Assembly (NCBI GenBank): GCA_036504595.1
Contig: DASXUX010000095.1
Location: forward strand, 372,001 to 436,000
DNA length: 64,000 nt
Reading direction: 5' to 3'
Source of the DNA: DASXUX01 sp036504595
GTDB lineage: Bacteria > Planctomycetota > SZUA-567 > H5-PLA8
The notes beneath the pieces are model-generated. The model was not told the DNA's origin, searched no databases, and worked only from the letters and a program-made list of their open reading frames with translations. A program made the translations under genes and the position numbers. Shown piece by piece: positions 61,201-64,000 of the stretch. Each line of letters starts with the position of its first letter. Within the stretch, counting starts at the first letter, position 1.

Positions 61201-64000
61201 AACGCCGTTGATGTTCGTGGCGAACAGGTTGCTGGTTGGATTGCTGGCCGAGCGAATGAAATTCAGCACACCGCCGCCATCGACGAGGTTCGATGTGGTC
61301 AACTGCACCTTGCCGGTCGTCGCTGTACCGTTCGGGGTCAGGGTCAAAATGCTGTTGCCCAAAACGGTCAACGTGCCGATGGTTTCGGTGCGATCCACGC
61401 CGGCGGGTGCCTGCATCACAAAGGCTCCGCCATTCAGGGTAACTGACGCCCCATCCGGGATGCGATTGGGCTCCGCCCCACCGGGCGAAGTGTTGTCAAT
61501 CACAAACGCTGCCTGATTGCCGTTGATATTGCTAGGCGGATTGCCCACCTGCAGGTTGCCGGCAATTGCGCCGAACGCGCCGTTGACGATTACGCCGCCC
61601 TGATTGACGATCGTGGTGCCGGTGTAGGTGTTGGCCGCGTTGAAGAAAATGTTGCTGGGACCAGTCTTGACCAACGCACCCGTGCCGCCGATGGGCGCAA
61701 GGAAAGTCACGCCGTTGAAGCCGATAATCTCAAAGGTATCGTTGGCGGCGGGGGCAACGGTGAATGCCGGGCTGAACGTGAGCGTGCCGGTAGAATTATT
61801 CAATCCGGTAATGATCGCGCTCTGGCCACTGGCCGCGTTGTTTGTCATCACGAGCCTTAAACCGATCAACGCGTTGCCAAGAATCTGACTATTGGCGAGA
61901 TTGTTGCACGTAAAAGATGTCGTACCGATGGCCGTGTTGGCGACCAACCCCAGGTTCGTGTTGATCGTGGAGAACGTATTGGGAAGCATGGCGTGATTGG
62001 AGATCGTGGACGACTGCGTGACCGCCAGGCCGTAAGCCGCTTGATTGTTGCCCGTGATGTTCAACTGCTGGCCGCTCATTGTGAGCGAACCGATCTGATG
62101 CATGCTGCCGAAGAACACCGCGCCATTTTCGCGCACGTCAATTGTGGAAACGTTGGACGGTATCTGCCCGGCCACGCTATTGTTCGACACCACGACATTG
62201 GCGTTGAACACACCGCTGGTGTTATTGCGCAGCGAAAGGTTGCCTCCCGTCAAGTTGATCGTCGCGCGCGGATTAGGCAAGCCCAGCGTGCCGGCGCCCT
62301 GCGCGATCAACTGCTGCGTTACGCCAACGTTGATCGTGCCGGAGAACACATTGCCGATGTTCTGCAGCACCAAGACTGAAGTAAAGGCGGGTGCAAAAAT
62401 GGACTGGATGTTGATCGTGCCGGCGCCGGCCAACACGCCGCTTATGGTAATCTGCGGCGAGGCCAGCGTGAGCGGATTTTCCTGCTCAACCAATTTCATC
62501 GTCACGGTGCCATTGACATCCACTCGCCCGCTGAATATAGGATTGTTATTAAACGCGCAGCCGAGCGCCGAGCCGTCATTCAGCGTAATCTGATTTGGAA
62601 TGGTGACATTGTTGGCGGCGAATGTGCCGCCGCTGTTGATCGTCAGCGTATTTGCAGCGTTGCCAAGACACGCGCCATTTGTCGCGAGCAACGTGCTGTT
62701 CAGAATCCAGTCACCGCGGTAGTTAGTGCTTTGGGTCAGCACCACTTTGCCTGGGCCGTTGACGGTGATAGTCGAACCGCTTGAACCGCCTGTGATCTGA
62801 TTAAGCGCAGTTTCCATGCGCAACTCGTCCGCAGCGCTGAGCGTCTCAAAAATCACGTTCGCGGCGGTCGCGACCGTGATCGTTCCCTGGGTATTGACAC
62901 CGCTGACCATGAAGCCCGTGCCGCGCAACTTGGATCCGTCGTTCAGCAGGACGTTGGACCCATGCGGGATATTGCCGTTGAACTCCACTGCGCTGCCGCT
63001 GTAGGCGGTGATGAGCCCCGCGCCGGCGGGGAGGGCCACGCCAGAGAGTTTCAACGTGCCGCCCCAGACATTCGTCGGCCCCGTCCGCAACGTGATAGCT
63101 TCCGCGTTTAAGAAGACGGTGCCCGAATTGCCAAGCGCGTTGATGCCCAGCGCTTGCACGTTGCCCACTAGCGCGGAGCCAATCATGAACTGCTTGCCGG
63201 CCGCCGCTTCCAGGCTGCCGCCATTCGCGTTAACGGTGCGCGCCGTGGCGAAATCGGCCGTCGCGAGCAACCCGCCGCCGTTCAGGTTTACTTGATTGGA
63301 CGGCGGACCCATGACATTGTCGGCCGCCACTGAAACGACACCACCACTGACATTAAGCGACGGCGCGAAGTTGCTGCCTGCCCCGGCCAGTACCAGTGTG
63401 CCGGTACCGCCTTTGGTCAGCCCCGCCGCGCTGGTGTTGTTGAGCGCGTTGTTGGTCGTCAGCACGGCGGCTCCGTTGACGACAATCATGCCTTCGTTGG
63501 TCTGGAAATCGACCGCCAGCGTGTCCGCGCTGGCCGTGCCGATGGTAACGTTGCCAGCCGTCACGAGGATACCAGCCGCCGTGACACCCACCGTCTGCGC
63601 GCCCGAACCGGCAAACGCCTTGAGGCTGCCGTTGGTGTTGGAACTGGCGCCCGGGTTGGTGGATGCCGCGTTGAATTGAATCTGCGCCACGACGGCCGTC
63701 GGCCCGGCAACAGTCACGGGGTCATTGATGATGACGATCGAGCCGGCGGTTGGGATGGCTGGTGCGCCTATGCCGTTAACCCAAGTGGCCGCGGTGTTCC
63801 AGTCCCCGCCGCCAGCCTTGGTGGCAAAGATCGTCCCGCCGGCTGGAACGATGCCTTCGGGGTTGAGCGTATCCGCTCCGGCCCCGGAGTTGTAGGACGC
63901 CGGCCCGCCGGCAACGGTGATGGCGTTCATAACCGATGCAGCCGGCGCGACGCTGGCGTTAATGTGCCCCGCGCCTGCGCCGCCGCCAGCATTGGTCCCG
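39367..64000 (-). CDS. Giant secreted protein (more than 8210 aa; PATR, PA14, cadherin-like, TIG, PKD, TSP3), 5' end off window
   Basis: The frame stays open through 64000 (it reads GHINASVAPAAS just upstream of an internal Met at 63930), so the N-terminus and any signal peptide lie outside. In order: about 25 autotransporter-associated beta-strand (PATR) repeats from about 63,700 to 46,600, a PA14 domain (59,100-58,690), a PA14-like domain (54,110-53,720), three 966-bp duplicated blocks, two Big_3-type Ig domains (46,330-45,760), nineteen He_PIG/cadherin-like repeats, an IPT/TIG domain (40,460-40,200), PKD, TSP3 (DTDGDGFPD) and the shared C-terminal domain. No autotransporter beta-barrel is present. 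Acidic loops suggest calcium binding. It is probably a surface-exposed adhesive or structural fibre. Confidence 0.92.
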   Translation of the reverse strand, partial: GTNAGGGAGAGHINASVAPAASVMNAITVAGGPASYNSGAGADTLNPEGIVPAGGTIFATKAGGGDWNTAATWVNGIGAPAIPTAGSIVIINDPVTVAGPTAVVAQIQFNAASTNPGASSNTNGSLKAFAGSGAQTVGVTAAGILVTAGNVTIGTASADTLAVDFQTNEGMIVVNGAAVLTTNNALNNTSAAGLTKGGTGTLVLAGAGSNFAPSLNVSGGVVSVAADNVMGPPSNQVNLNGGGLLATADFATARTVNANGGSLEAAAGKQFMIGSALVGNVQALGINALGNSGTVFLNAEAITLRTGPTNVWGGTLKLSGVALPAGAGLITAYSGSAVEFNGNIPHGSNVLLNDGSKLRGTGFMVSGVNTQGTITVATAANVIFETLSAADELRMETALNQITGGSSGSTITVNGPGKVVLTQSTNYRGDWILNSTLLATNGACLGNAANTLTINSGGTFAANNVTIPNQITLNDGSALGCAFNNNPIFSGRVDVNGTVTMKLVEQENPLTLASPQITISGVLAGAGTINIQSIFAPAFTSVLVLQNIGNVFSGTINVGVTQQLIAQGAGTLGLPNPRATINLTGGNLSLRNNTSGVFNANVVVSNNSVAGQIPSNVSTIDVRENGAVFFGSMHQIGSLTMSGQQLNITGNNQAAYGLAVTQSSTISNHAMLPNTFSTINTNLGLVANTAIGTTSFTCNNLANSQILGNALIGLRLVMTNNAASGQSAIITGLNNSTGTLTFSPAFTVAPAANDTFEIIGFNGVTFLAPIGGTGALVKTGPSNIFFNAANTYTGTTIVNQGGVIVNGAFGAIAGNLQVGNPPSNINGNQAAFVIDNTSPGGAEPNRIPDGASVTLNGGAFVMQAPAGVDRTETIGTLTVLGNSILTLTPNGTATTGKVQLTTSNLVDGGGVLNFIRSASNPTSNLFATNINGVAPAANNGTTVPFVLVTEGASFGPGVYVNNPTLNGVALNLPAGSFVYISAANANWNVNATWTSPNGGTTFPGPNDIAVIRESDTVTLAAGQSCYSLIFRSNAATTGTLAGGANTLTVGSGAVYVMPYPSTSQPVTNLNASANMSATLAFGGTRGEIFNQSTGTLTINSGLATSITGTAGVDFGGVGTITLSTANTFTGGATISSGTVSLANDASLNSGAGNAININGGTLTSGGTRTISNPLVINGDFSVTAQQFNFTGTVQLTNTAPFTGYRTLTNASTTTFQGAISESGGSIGLVKAGAANLILSGQNTFSGGVVVLAGTLSIGSDSAPSGPLGSGPLIVNAAATIQPDNTYVAFVGNARTVNNGIVLNADVIFATPASPASLTFNGTGSLGGFGSSNSMRYITCNLYSITTLGGFSPTAFSLVKQGVGGLNINGNAAYTGSTLVQLGTLTVAGANGRLSGTSDITVNSGATLSLDYTLVGAPVDRLNNGAPVTLAGGTLTMNAPTAASVLEDIGTLILGANTVSNITLTPSTFSSQLRAAGVTRQNNAFLTLTHAYPTAPTSNLLFASGFNNNDPVSYATVVEGTTVGQGKYSSADGLILQSGAATYVTLRSGSWDDTNPATTPWSPTPPAGGPGASDTIIINSGHVVSLNGANRSCYAVQFNSAQNLNQPSDIVGGNTLTIASGQVTVNPPAGTVGTGLRGEYFDNIDWTNKLGERIDATANLAIGGASPGFGVAATTYSIRWSGFLMPQYSENYIFYANVDDGVRLFIDNQMVMDRLNVASNDYTGPIALTAGKKVAIRLEIDNDGGNGGGILNWQSPSTPLQVVPQACLFPDATTRITANVSFGAQATITQSTTGNMVFAGTLTGAGGLVVNNSLRATALGTVTLAGSNNATLSSITTLNGGVLDVESDTALAAGNLVVNGGTIQSSTTRNIANPLVANGDFEIKSTSSIGSSSNVISFTGGMTLTNNRTLTVFQPAVAAFTPVTDGGKNLILSKTGTGTLRLTTASTLGGYTVLCGTTQIGDPAALGTGLVSINSVNPFNLNQSDAFPTASLTYAYGTLFEAFGGNQIVANPLNVLGDFTVQGANNLRFNGPGLLNGPRTITVLANDFEMTGALSGVSNGALIKAGVGQLWLSGQSTFPGGVTLNAGTLVVGADSTPFIGPVTSGPLGTGTLTIGGAANFAGDASVNAATAFSNGTLSTTGRQVGNLVTWNNVTWTIPATYINFGNATSPCTDLAFNGQGVNGNGMTITGTNVFPTIFVNNSNTLWLPILAQSAANNGFTKDGPGLLYLSSNESYVGVTTVNRGVLRVNGFTGRPAAVTGWFINAGATLDFDNTAGADVIRLLAGAIITMNGGTLSMSAGSGNVDRTQTVTGALMVNGGANTIRLVSNSTAGTNGKAILTFGSLSVANGATLNFERVQTGAGSALSHLRFTTVPTALTGITVNGTQAVYALTPDTDGAQPAGLVASTTGSFITAANGDWGTVGTWQGGIVPTPGATVTIKHDVTMSSATFTLPQTLIFDTPGVGAGAQAPSLTGGAAGQTLTLASSTATITAATETLAAAVATTAGSEAVNTVTLTFAAAPGLSLGQVVTVAGVTPVGYNGTYAVTGVAGNTITYTNPTSGLGVITVQGTVSCNTCTITTSAAHNLQAGQLVTIAGVTPAGYNGQFTVSAVLGATQFQYTNPTLLLGAGTVFGTSASPCGITVNNGVTAQLGGTNSVGTSAALTAVAYGATQGLITTYGTGSLTVKDSITSTVAVGSIALAKNGPGKLTLQGTGTVMPGNLVVNGALNASGAADGVLSISALSNIGAANLLVGGGATLQVTGPITLTPNILQCVFGGAVVDVVGAATVFQLNTALSGSPGTLTKIGAGQMIVTTATTRTAATIINAGTLTVQGSGNALAITNPTVTINNTAVLEANGVTMPVSATYNLNNSAVLKLSGNGGLFNTSATPSTFNIAPGANIVIQGNLNANTSGSIGVLNGGTGGATVKCVSTNINVQRISFQNQGSFVGTFTIGDATSSDNFAVNFDNGLVFGSILNPVILFKGRLAVVGSGTTMFANPITVTGNSTIYAVASNTFESPIMVNSGITLTLDARELTLAAPTAMTLKVGGPISSADSTAAITVTGAAIANPVQLLNVANTFTGTYTFTNNGTSALQAVGTGSLGTSPATQATVAMSNNGTLQLRSDGNAAMNGILNVVGSGTLNVDRVGAGAGNTLSMNALNFTAATPQTLTVTSGNSYFAGFDGISFNGAANCTLTGTSVAPGVNGITVTGGSQTISAPLLFSVDRTVTVNPAAGLLTQSGAISGAGGLIKSGPGTLLLSAGNTYVGSTVINAGSVKLSCVNPNTAGFLSGTIAGAAIDTTTANPNNLGPNLTTQFANTVTAITNTTWVYTGYINFSVVQPYTFAEQFDDASWLRIGNTVVLNDGNWNVPTLGNYTPPYAGWQPFDLRVWNGGSGGGPNIAAWWTSTSLGFGWDPLGRGAPIFANYQALTDPGDGSLLLNKIVLPPSTPVLIANGATLDLNGATNTYIASLSDIAGLGGAVINSAPATPAALLIRPSYGSTTFSGTISDSGAANAISLKKSGSGTQVLAGASTYTGATTLNQGTLLVNGSLGAASSVTVNGGVLGGTGTINGPISVAGGTLSPGSPDGTPGQLNTAAVTFAAGTTFNVQMNGPAVGSGYDQLNTTGTVNLNGCNLNASFALPGGASFTIINNGSANPIGGTFSGLAEGATLAIGAQSFIISYVGGTGNDVVLTRTIQSMQWSGASLVDGKWSTGANWVGGIAPAIGDNLIFGQAPNGWQTTNTDDYAAGSAFRSITFSVSGYTLSGNSMTLVGGPAAISNPVGLTNTIANNIIFGSAAPTITSAGTLALSGTVDNGGLLLTVDSAGSATLGGAVSGAGGLNKTSAGTLTLSGTNAYAGATTLNQGTLLVNGSLAAASNVTVNAGVLGGTGTINGPVSVAGGTLSPGSPDGTPGQLNTAAVTFAAGTTFNIQLNGPSIGSGYDQLNTTGTVNLNGCNLNASFALPGGASFTIINNGSANPIGGTFNGLAEGATVAIGAQSFIISYVGGTGNDVVLTRTIQSMQWSGASLVDGKWSTGANWVGGIAPAIGDNLIFGQAPNGWQTTNTDDYAAGSAFRSITFSVSGYTLSGNSVTLVGGPAAISNPIGLTNTIANNIIFGSAAPTITSAGTLSLSGTVDNGGLLLTVDSAGSATLGGAVSGAGGLNKTSAGTLTLSGTNAYAGATTLNQGTLLVNGSLAAASNVTVNAGVLGGTGTINGPVSVAGGTLSPGSPDGTPGQLNTAAVTFAAGTTFNVQLNGLAAGSGYDQLNTTGTVNLNGCNLNVSFAPPGGTSFTVINNGSASPVGGIFNGLTEGAVLAVGGQSYTVSYVGGTGNDVVLTRTPRSMQWCGASGVDGKWSTGANWVGGIAPAIGDNLSFGQAPNGWQTTNTNDYAAGSVFSSITFSTTGYTLNGNSITLVGGPAAISNPIGLTNTIANNIIFGSAAPTITSAGTLSLSGTVDNGGLLLTVDSAGSTTLSGVVSGAGGLTKANSGTATLLATNLYGGTTTISAGTLQVGNAGTAGTLGTGSVNNNGALLFNRTDTITVGNTITGTGTLTQNGGAAGAGVLVLSAGTNTYSGQTTVTFGTLRPANANAFGSTSQVVLQANGPAGAGSTLDLNNLTVAGTKLVMNSVVASNFRSSLTCSAGTSGWTGTILVQGDGLDQINTTGTLNVSGDITSVGGTGFSGTLFVRGTGTGSLTGSINMPNAALGKTDGSSWNLGAAGQTYNWLGTGVFVGTLKMTAPNSVPAATVLTMGQGDANNATFDLNGNDQTVGGLAYSSSGGTKSITNTAATAANLTVNNAGNYTYGGVITNGGSPLALTKQGAGTLTLTGTNTHTGATTIQGGTLSFAATTALSTTPITIAGTSALSPAILSYTGAGAAILPSYNLTLGAVDGANVIDVSNAAGVLQTAIGAKVTGGNTGTPLVALIKTGPGTWGAQLAQNYTAFNDYLGDTKVLAGTFRTNTNAGTNCFAGNAANVLILGDTAGANNVTFNYGGSIGSFANPIRIQAGSTGTVTVMDNNGVTTPFTLSGAITADRNVTFSCPNANAAVTHVLSGQISGAGNISFVGTNVGAVTPVFTLSNAANNLAGSLSVTAGTQGNLQLALGANQLALPESCNLTLNGTTSLAMSTFSARLGSVSGSGTVSGTGGTLTVGNTLANTGNLSGVISGTMALTKTGSNVQTLSGLNTYSGATTISGGTLRAGANNVIPNGAAAANTVTISNPGTLDTAGFTLNINGWAGDGFVDNSAGNGTLVVGNNNQGGVFSGVIQNSAGTLSLTKLGTATAILAGANTYSGTTTISAGILQVGNAGAAGSLGTGNVVDNASLVFARTDNITVANVISGAGGIVKGTSAAENNSSVTLMGNNSFTGGVTITDGLVTITNSNALGTGPKTITCNNGTAGNSQLHLDGSGGPITLAANISFLTSNATNGGTIFNEAGNNAILGNFTLTTGGGDTVLVSNVGTLTLSGNLSPNTNPRNLQLNGNGSGVISGVLANGGANVLSISRASGTGTWTLTGANTYTGNTTVSAGRLALGADNVIPDGVGMGNVIVNGVLDIAGHSETINGLSGSGVVDNSGGAGLLTEGNNDAVSTFSGVIQNSGGSVALTKIGTGTLTLSGLNTYSGNTTISAGTIALGADNVIPDGAGKGNVLLTGTLDVAGHNETINAVTGAGTINNSAGNGLLSIGNTGATFTFDGAMQNSAGALNINKIGAGTVTLTGTSTYTGTTTALAGVLLISGTQTGSLVSISGGTVGGTGSAGPVSGTGSGGLLSAGSPVTTTGVLNTRNLALDPSTTTTVNVNGTAAGTSYDQINVTGTVSMAGTLNLVLGYAPAINDSYVIVNNDGNEAVSGNFTLLPEGATLALNGERFQITYAGGVNGNDVVLTCVKDFVTVSVTSAPNPTSYTEPTTFTATVAGVAVGSLTPSGTVTFFSDGVAIGTSALNGSGVATLTVSSLTGGSHAITATYNGSPTYNTGTTVLPDYIHAVGRAATLTTLTSSRNPSCSGQNVTFSSSVMIVAPVIGTQTGAVQFTVDGVSSGAPVPIDAAFTSTLALNLPVGDHLIGAIYLGDVNFLSSTAPAITQTVIVNTAPTIAGLPNITIVQGDILNVGATGLDIDAAAPFNTLTYSLTAAPSWVSINSVTGAITGLAALNGGGIVTVQVTDGGGLSASTSFNITVLNNNQMPSLAAIGNQNVSQGAALSVQAVGSDPDIAAPNNVLTYSLVSAPAWLSINSLTGLITGTATNNGGGSVTVRVTDGGGLYVERTFTVTVGDTNDAPVLDAIVNMNVVQGQWITLQATAHDIDPAAPNNSLTYSMQSGPAWVSISPSGLITGQAANNGTGNVTIRVTDGGGLFNEKTFSITVADVDDAPTLTVSDQVVTQGQVLNTTAIGSDIDPAGPNSTLSYSLTSAPAWLSINAGTGAITGTAPNNGGGNVTVRVTDGGGLYAEATFVVTVTDVNNGPTLDPISNVPLTQGQALAVQATGHDADPAAPNNSLTYSLDAAPAWVSINATTGAIVGVAANAGSGPVTVRVTDGGGLFATQLFTITVTDVNDAPTILAIANQVVTQGAALNVSAIGSDIDPAGLNSTLTYSLLSAPAWVSINAGTGAITGIAANGGSGTVTVRVSDGGTPSLHAETSFLVTVTDVNDPPVLDPIADVIVTQNTGLAIMATGSDIDPAAPFGSLVFSKSAGLAWVSVDSGGLITGNAPNNGSGSVTVTLTDGGGLTSSRTFNITVVDVNDPPTLAPIGDVVLSQGSALSINALAADIDPAAPNKTLSYSLTSAPAWVSINSGNGLITGIAANAGSGVVIVRVTDGGGLYVETAFSVTVTDVNDAPTLDAIADLAVTQNQSIRLQAVGHDIDPAAPNNALTYSKSAGLAWVNVDAAGLITGTAPNNGSGSVTVKVSDGGGGSATQTFNITVIDVNDAPTLAPIANVLLNQGDALVLSALGADIDPAAPNSSLSYSLIAAPAWVAIDGPTGVFSGIAQNNGSGTIVVRVTDGGALYAERTFTITVTDVNDAPTLDPISDVTLLQGAQLNIQAVGHDVDPAAPNNVLVYSLDVAPAWVSINSGTGAIVGTAANSGSGIVTVRVTDGGALFATQSFTITVTNVNDTPVIDGLANVVINAGTALNRTATATDIDAGDVLTFTKVSGPAWVSVAAGGAISGTAVNGGSGAVTVRVTDLAGAHTEMTFQVTVMDVNTAPTLNPIGNVTLTQDQLLSVYAVGQDADPAGPNSTLTYVLVSAPAWITLNPVNGVITGVAPKDGAGSGIVTLHVTDGGTPPLSSPNVSFTVTVNNLNDPPKLVPMLDITLLQNTNLNLLATATDPDIGDTLTFTKIDGPAWVNVAPGGAVTGIAANNGSGLLTIGVSDGALSDVASFYITVTDVNDAPTLDVLPNVAVGQGKLLAAQAYGHDIDPAAPNNTFVYSKSAGLAWVNVDATGLITGMAPNAGSGTVTVRVTDGGTPALIAEQTFTVTVVDVNEPPVLGALSAVNITQGANLNVLATATDPDPGNTLTFTKVSGPAWVNVAPGGAITGVAANAGSGDVTVRVSDGGGLFDQKTFTVTVTDVNDPPTMDPIPPILIVQGATLNLLAIGRDIDPAAPNNTLTFSKTSGPAWIVVSPSGHIGGQAANNGSGNLVVLVADGAGAFVEQTVPVTVIDVNDAPTLNPINNVTLLQGAALSVQAVAQDMDPAAPNNTLTYALMTAPAWVRIDAVTGLITGTAANAGSGKAVVRVTDGGTPALFAEQTFTITVTDVNDAPTIDPIGNVTLQEGALLNVQAFGHDIDPAAPNKSLSYRLVSGPSWIMVSASTGVISGIAVGGGSGLVTVEVMDGGATSLAARTSFNVTVDVVSPTPLISDFTPVIASVGDPNFTLTISGVGFVSGSVVYFAGSPLPTTMINNTLLTATVGPANLVAGGPAVLVVINPVPGGGTSNTKFFTINAVPVIVSSAIATPNPAAINEDVMLSVAGTDPEGRPLQVTWNFGDGTTGTGASATHRYGTANTYTATATVADMDGGKTTSSTSVVVVASVLAPNGSQDTDGDGFPDVIEIAAGSSPTNPADTPNNAAPGAQTIPFVNAKLRIKLNFATPGMDAIQLNATIILDDMAQVGGKTLTYSIGSVAKSVVFDAKGGYKGVGQTVKLVSKGLSPRSGKLSIRLSKGTFADLLAGDGLSSKEALTNKAVDVPLYILFDGKLYQKTQHQLYTSKPFKTGSTKDVPLQ
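40470..45770 (-). repeat. Nineteen tandem He_PIG/cadherin-like repeats of about 88-98 aa
   Basis: Each unit opens VNDAPTLDPI-like, continues DIDPAAPNN.L.YS, (A/P)AWVSIN, TG.ITG.A.N.GSG, VTVRVTDGG, and closes F.(I/V)TVTD. I counted nineteen. Divergence is high compared with the 258-bp and 966-bp units, so the array is older. The DxD-type linkers suggest calcium-stiffened rods. Confidence 0.85.
46600..63700 (-). repeat. PATR (autotransporter-associated beta-strand) repeat region
   Basis: About 25 recognisable copies of the L.GAGTLTLSG.NTY(S/T)G.TTI..GTL.VG signature, spaced irregularly and interrupted by PA14-like and Ig-like parts. These fold as parallel beta-solenoid rungs in known autotransporter passengers. 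Confidence 0.8.
50500..53410 (-). repeat. Three tandem 966-bp blocks (322 aa each)
   Basis: Each block carries a PATR unit (GATTLNQGTLLVNGSL), a GGTGTINGPVSVAGGTLSPG stretch, a YDQLNTTGTVNLNGCNL domain, and a DGKWSTGANWVGGIAP domain. Copies are nearly identical, and the two upstream-most (right-hand) copies are the closest pair. The last copy diverges at its end (SGVVSGAGGLTK). Confidence 0.9.

Noticed and set aside
39449..63679. Numerous plus-strand open frames opposite giant 2
   Set aside because: High GC and repeat bias keep antisense frames open. None shows a domain or ribosome site.
1..64000. Insertion sequences, integrases, tRNA or rRNA genes
   Set aside because: I found no transposase or integrase motifs, no terminal inverted repeats around a gene, and no tRNA cloverleaf or rRNA sequence on either strand by eye.

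Overview
This window looks like a GC-rich chromosome segment from a planctomycete-like bacterium of the PVC group, or a close neighbour such as Hydrogenedentota. The evidence is a Minf_1886-family protein, Tat-exported Gfo/Idh/MocA oxidoreductases, a URO-D-family methyltransferase-like protein, secreted GH71/GH36/heparinase/GH16 enzymes, and two giant secreted proteins ending in PKD, TSP3 and a shared C-terminal domain. The assignment rests on gene content only. I see no rRNA, tRNA, CRISPR array, transposase or prophage.

Region 1 (1-10007, all minus strand) is mostly housekeeping. It holds purH (C-terminal end off the left edge), a membrane Ser/Thr kinase next to a dual-specificity phosphatase, an acyl-CoA ligase, a Minf_1886 protein, an overlapping holB-tmk-lipoyl carrier block, a URO-D-family protein and a secreted PKD protein. 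Region 2 (10239-18363, plus strand) is a saccharide-degradation cluster: GH71, GH36 with a C-terminal NPCBM domain, heparinase II/III, and a Gfo/Idh/MocA oxidoreductase, all with export signals. Region 3 (18427-23120) alternates strands: rhomboid protease, DUF488, GH16 and a nitrilase-superfamily enzyme. Region 4 (23229-64000) holds two giant minus-strand genes of about 4629 aa and more than 8210 aa, separated by a second Tat-exported oxidoreductase on the plus strand. The larger gene runs off the right edge.

The most unusual content is repeat structure. (a) Many intergenic gaps carry short arrays of degenerate 7-bp units (some gaps 9-bp units), often with a reverse-complement partner array. 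At 39184-39364 the two arms enclose a strong terminator. (b) At least five small GC-rich hairpins share a GGA-containing 6-nt loop; several are inserted in frame inside holB and the GH36 gene. (c) Three direct 23-24 nt repeats plus a degenerate fourth precede the heparinase gene. (d) The giants contain near-identical internal expansions: seven 258-bp units, three 966-bp units and nineteen cadherin-like units. (e) Both giants end in the same tail (PKD, TSP3, conserved C-terminal domain), and the last domain recurs in the small PKD protein. The larger giant has autotransporter-type passenger repeats but ends in this tail, not a beta-barrel.
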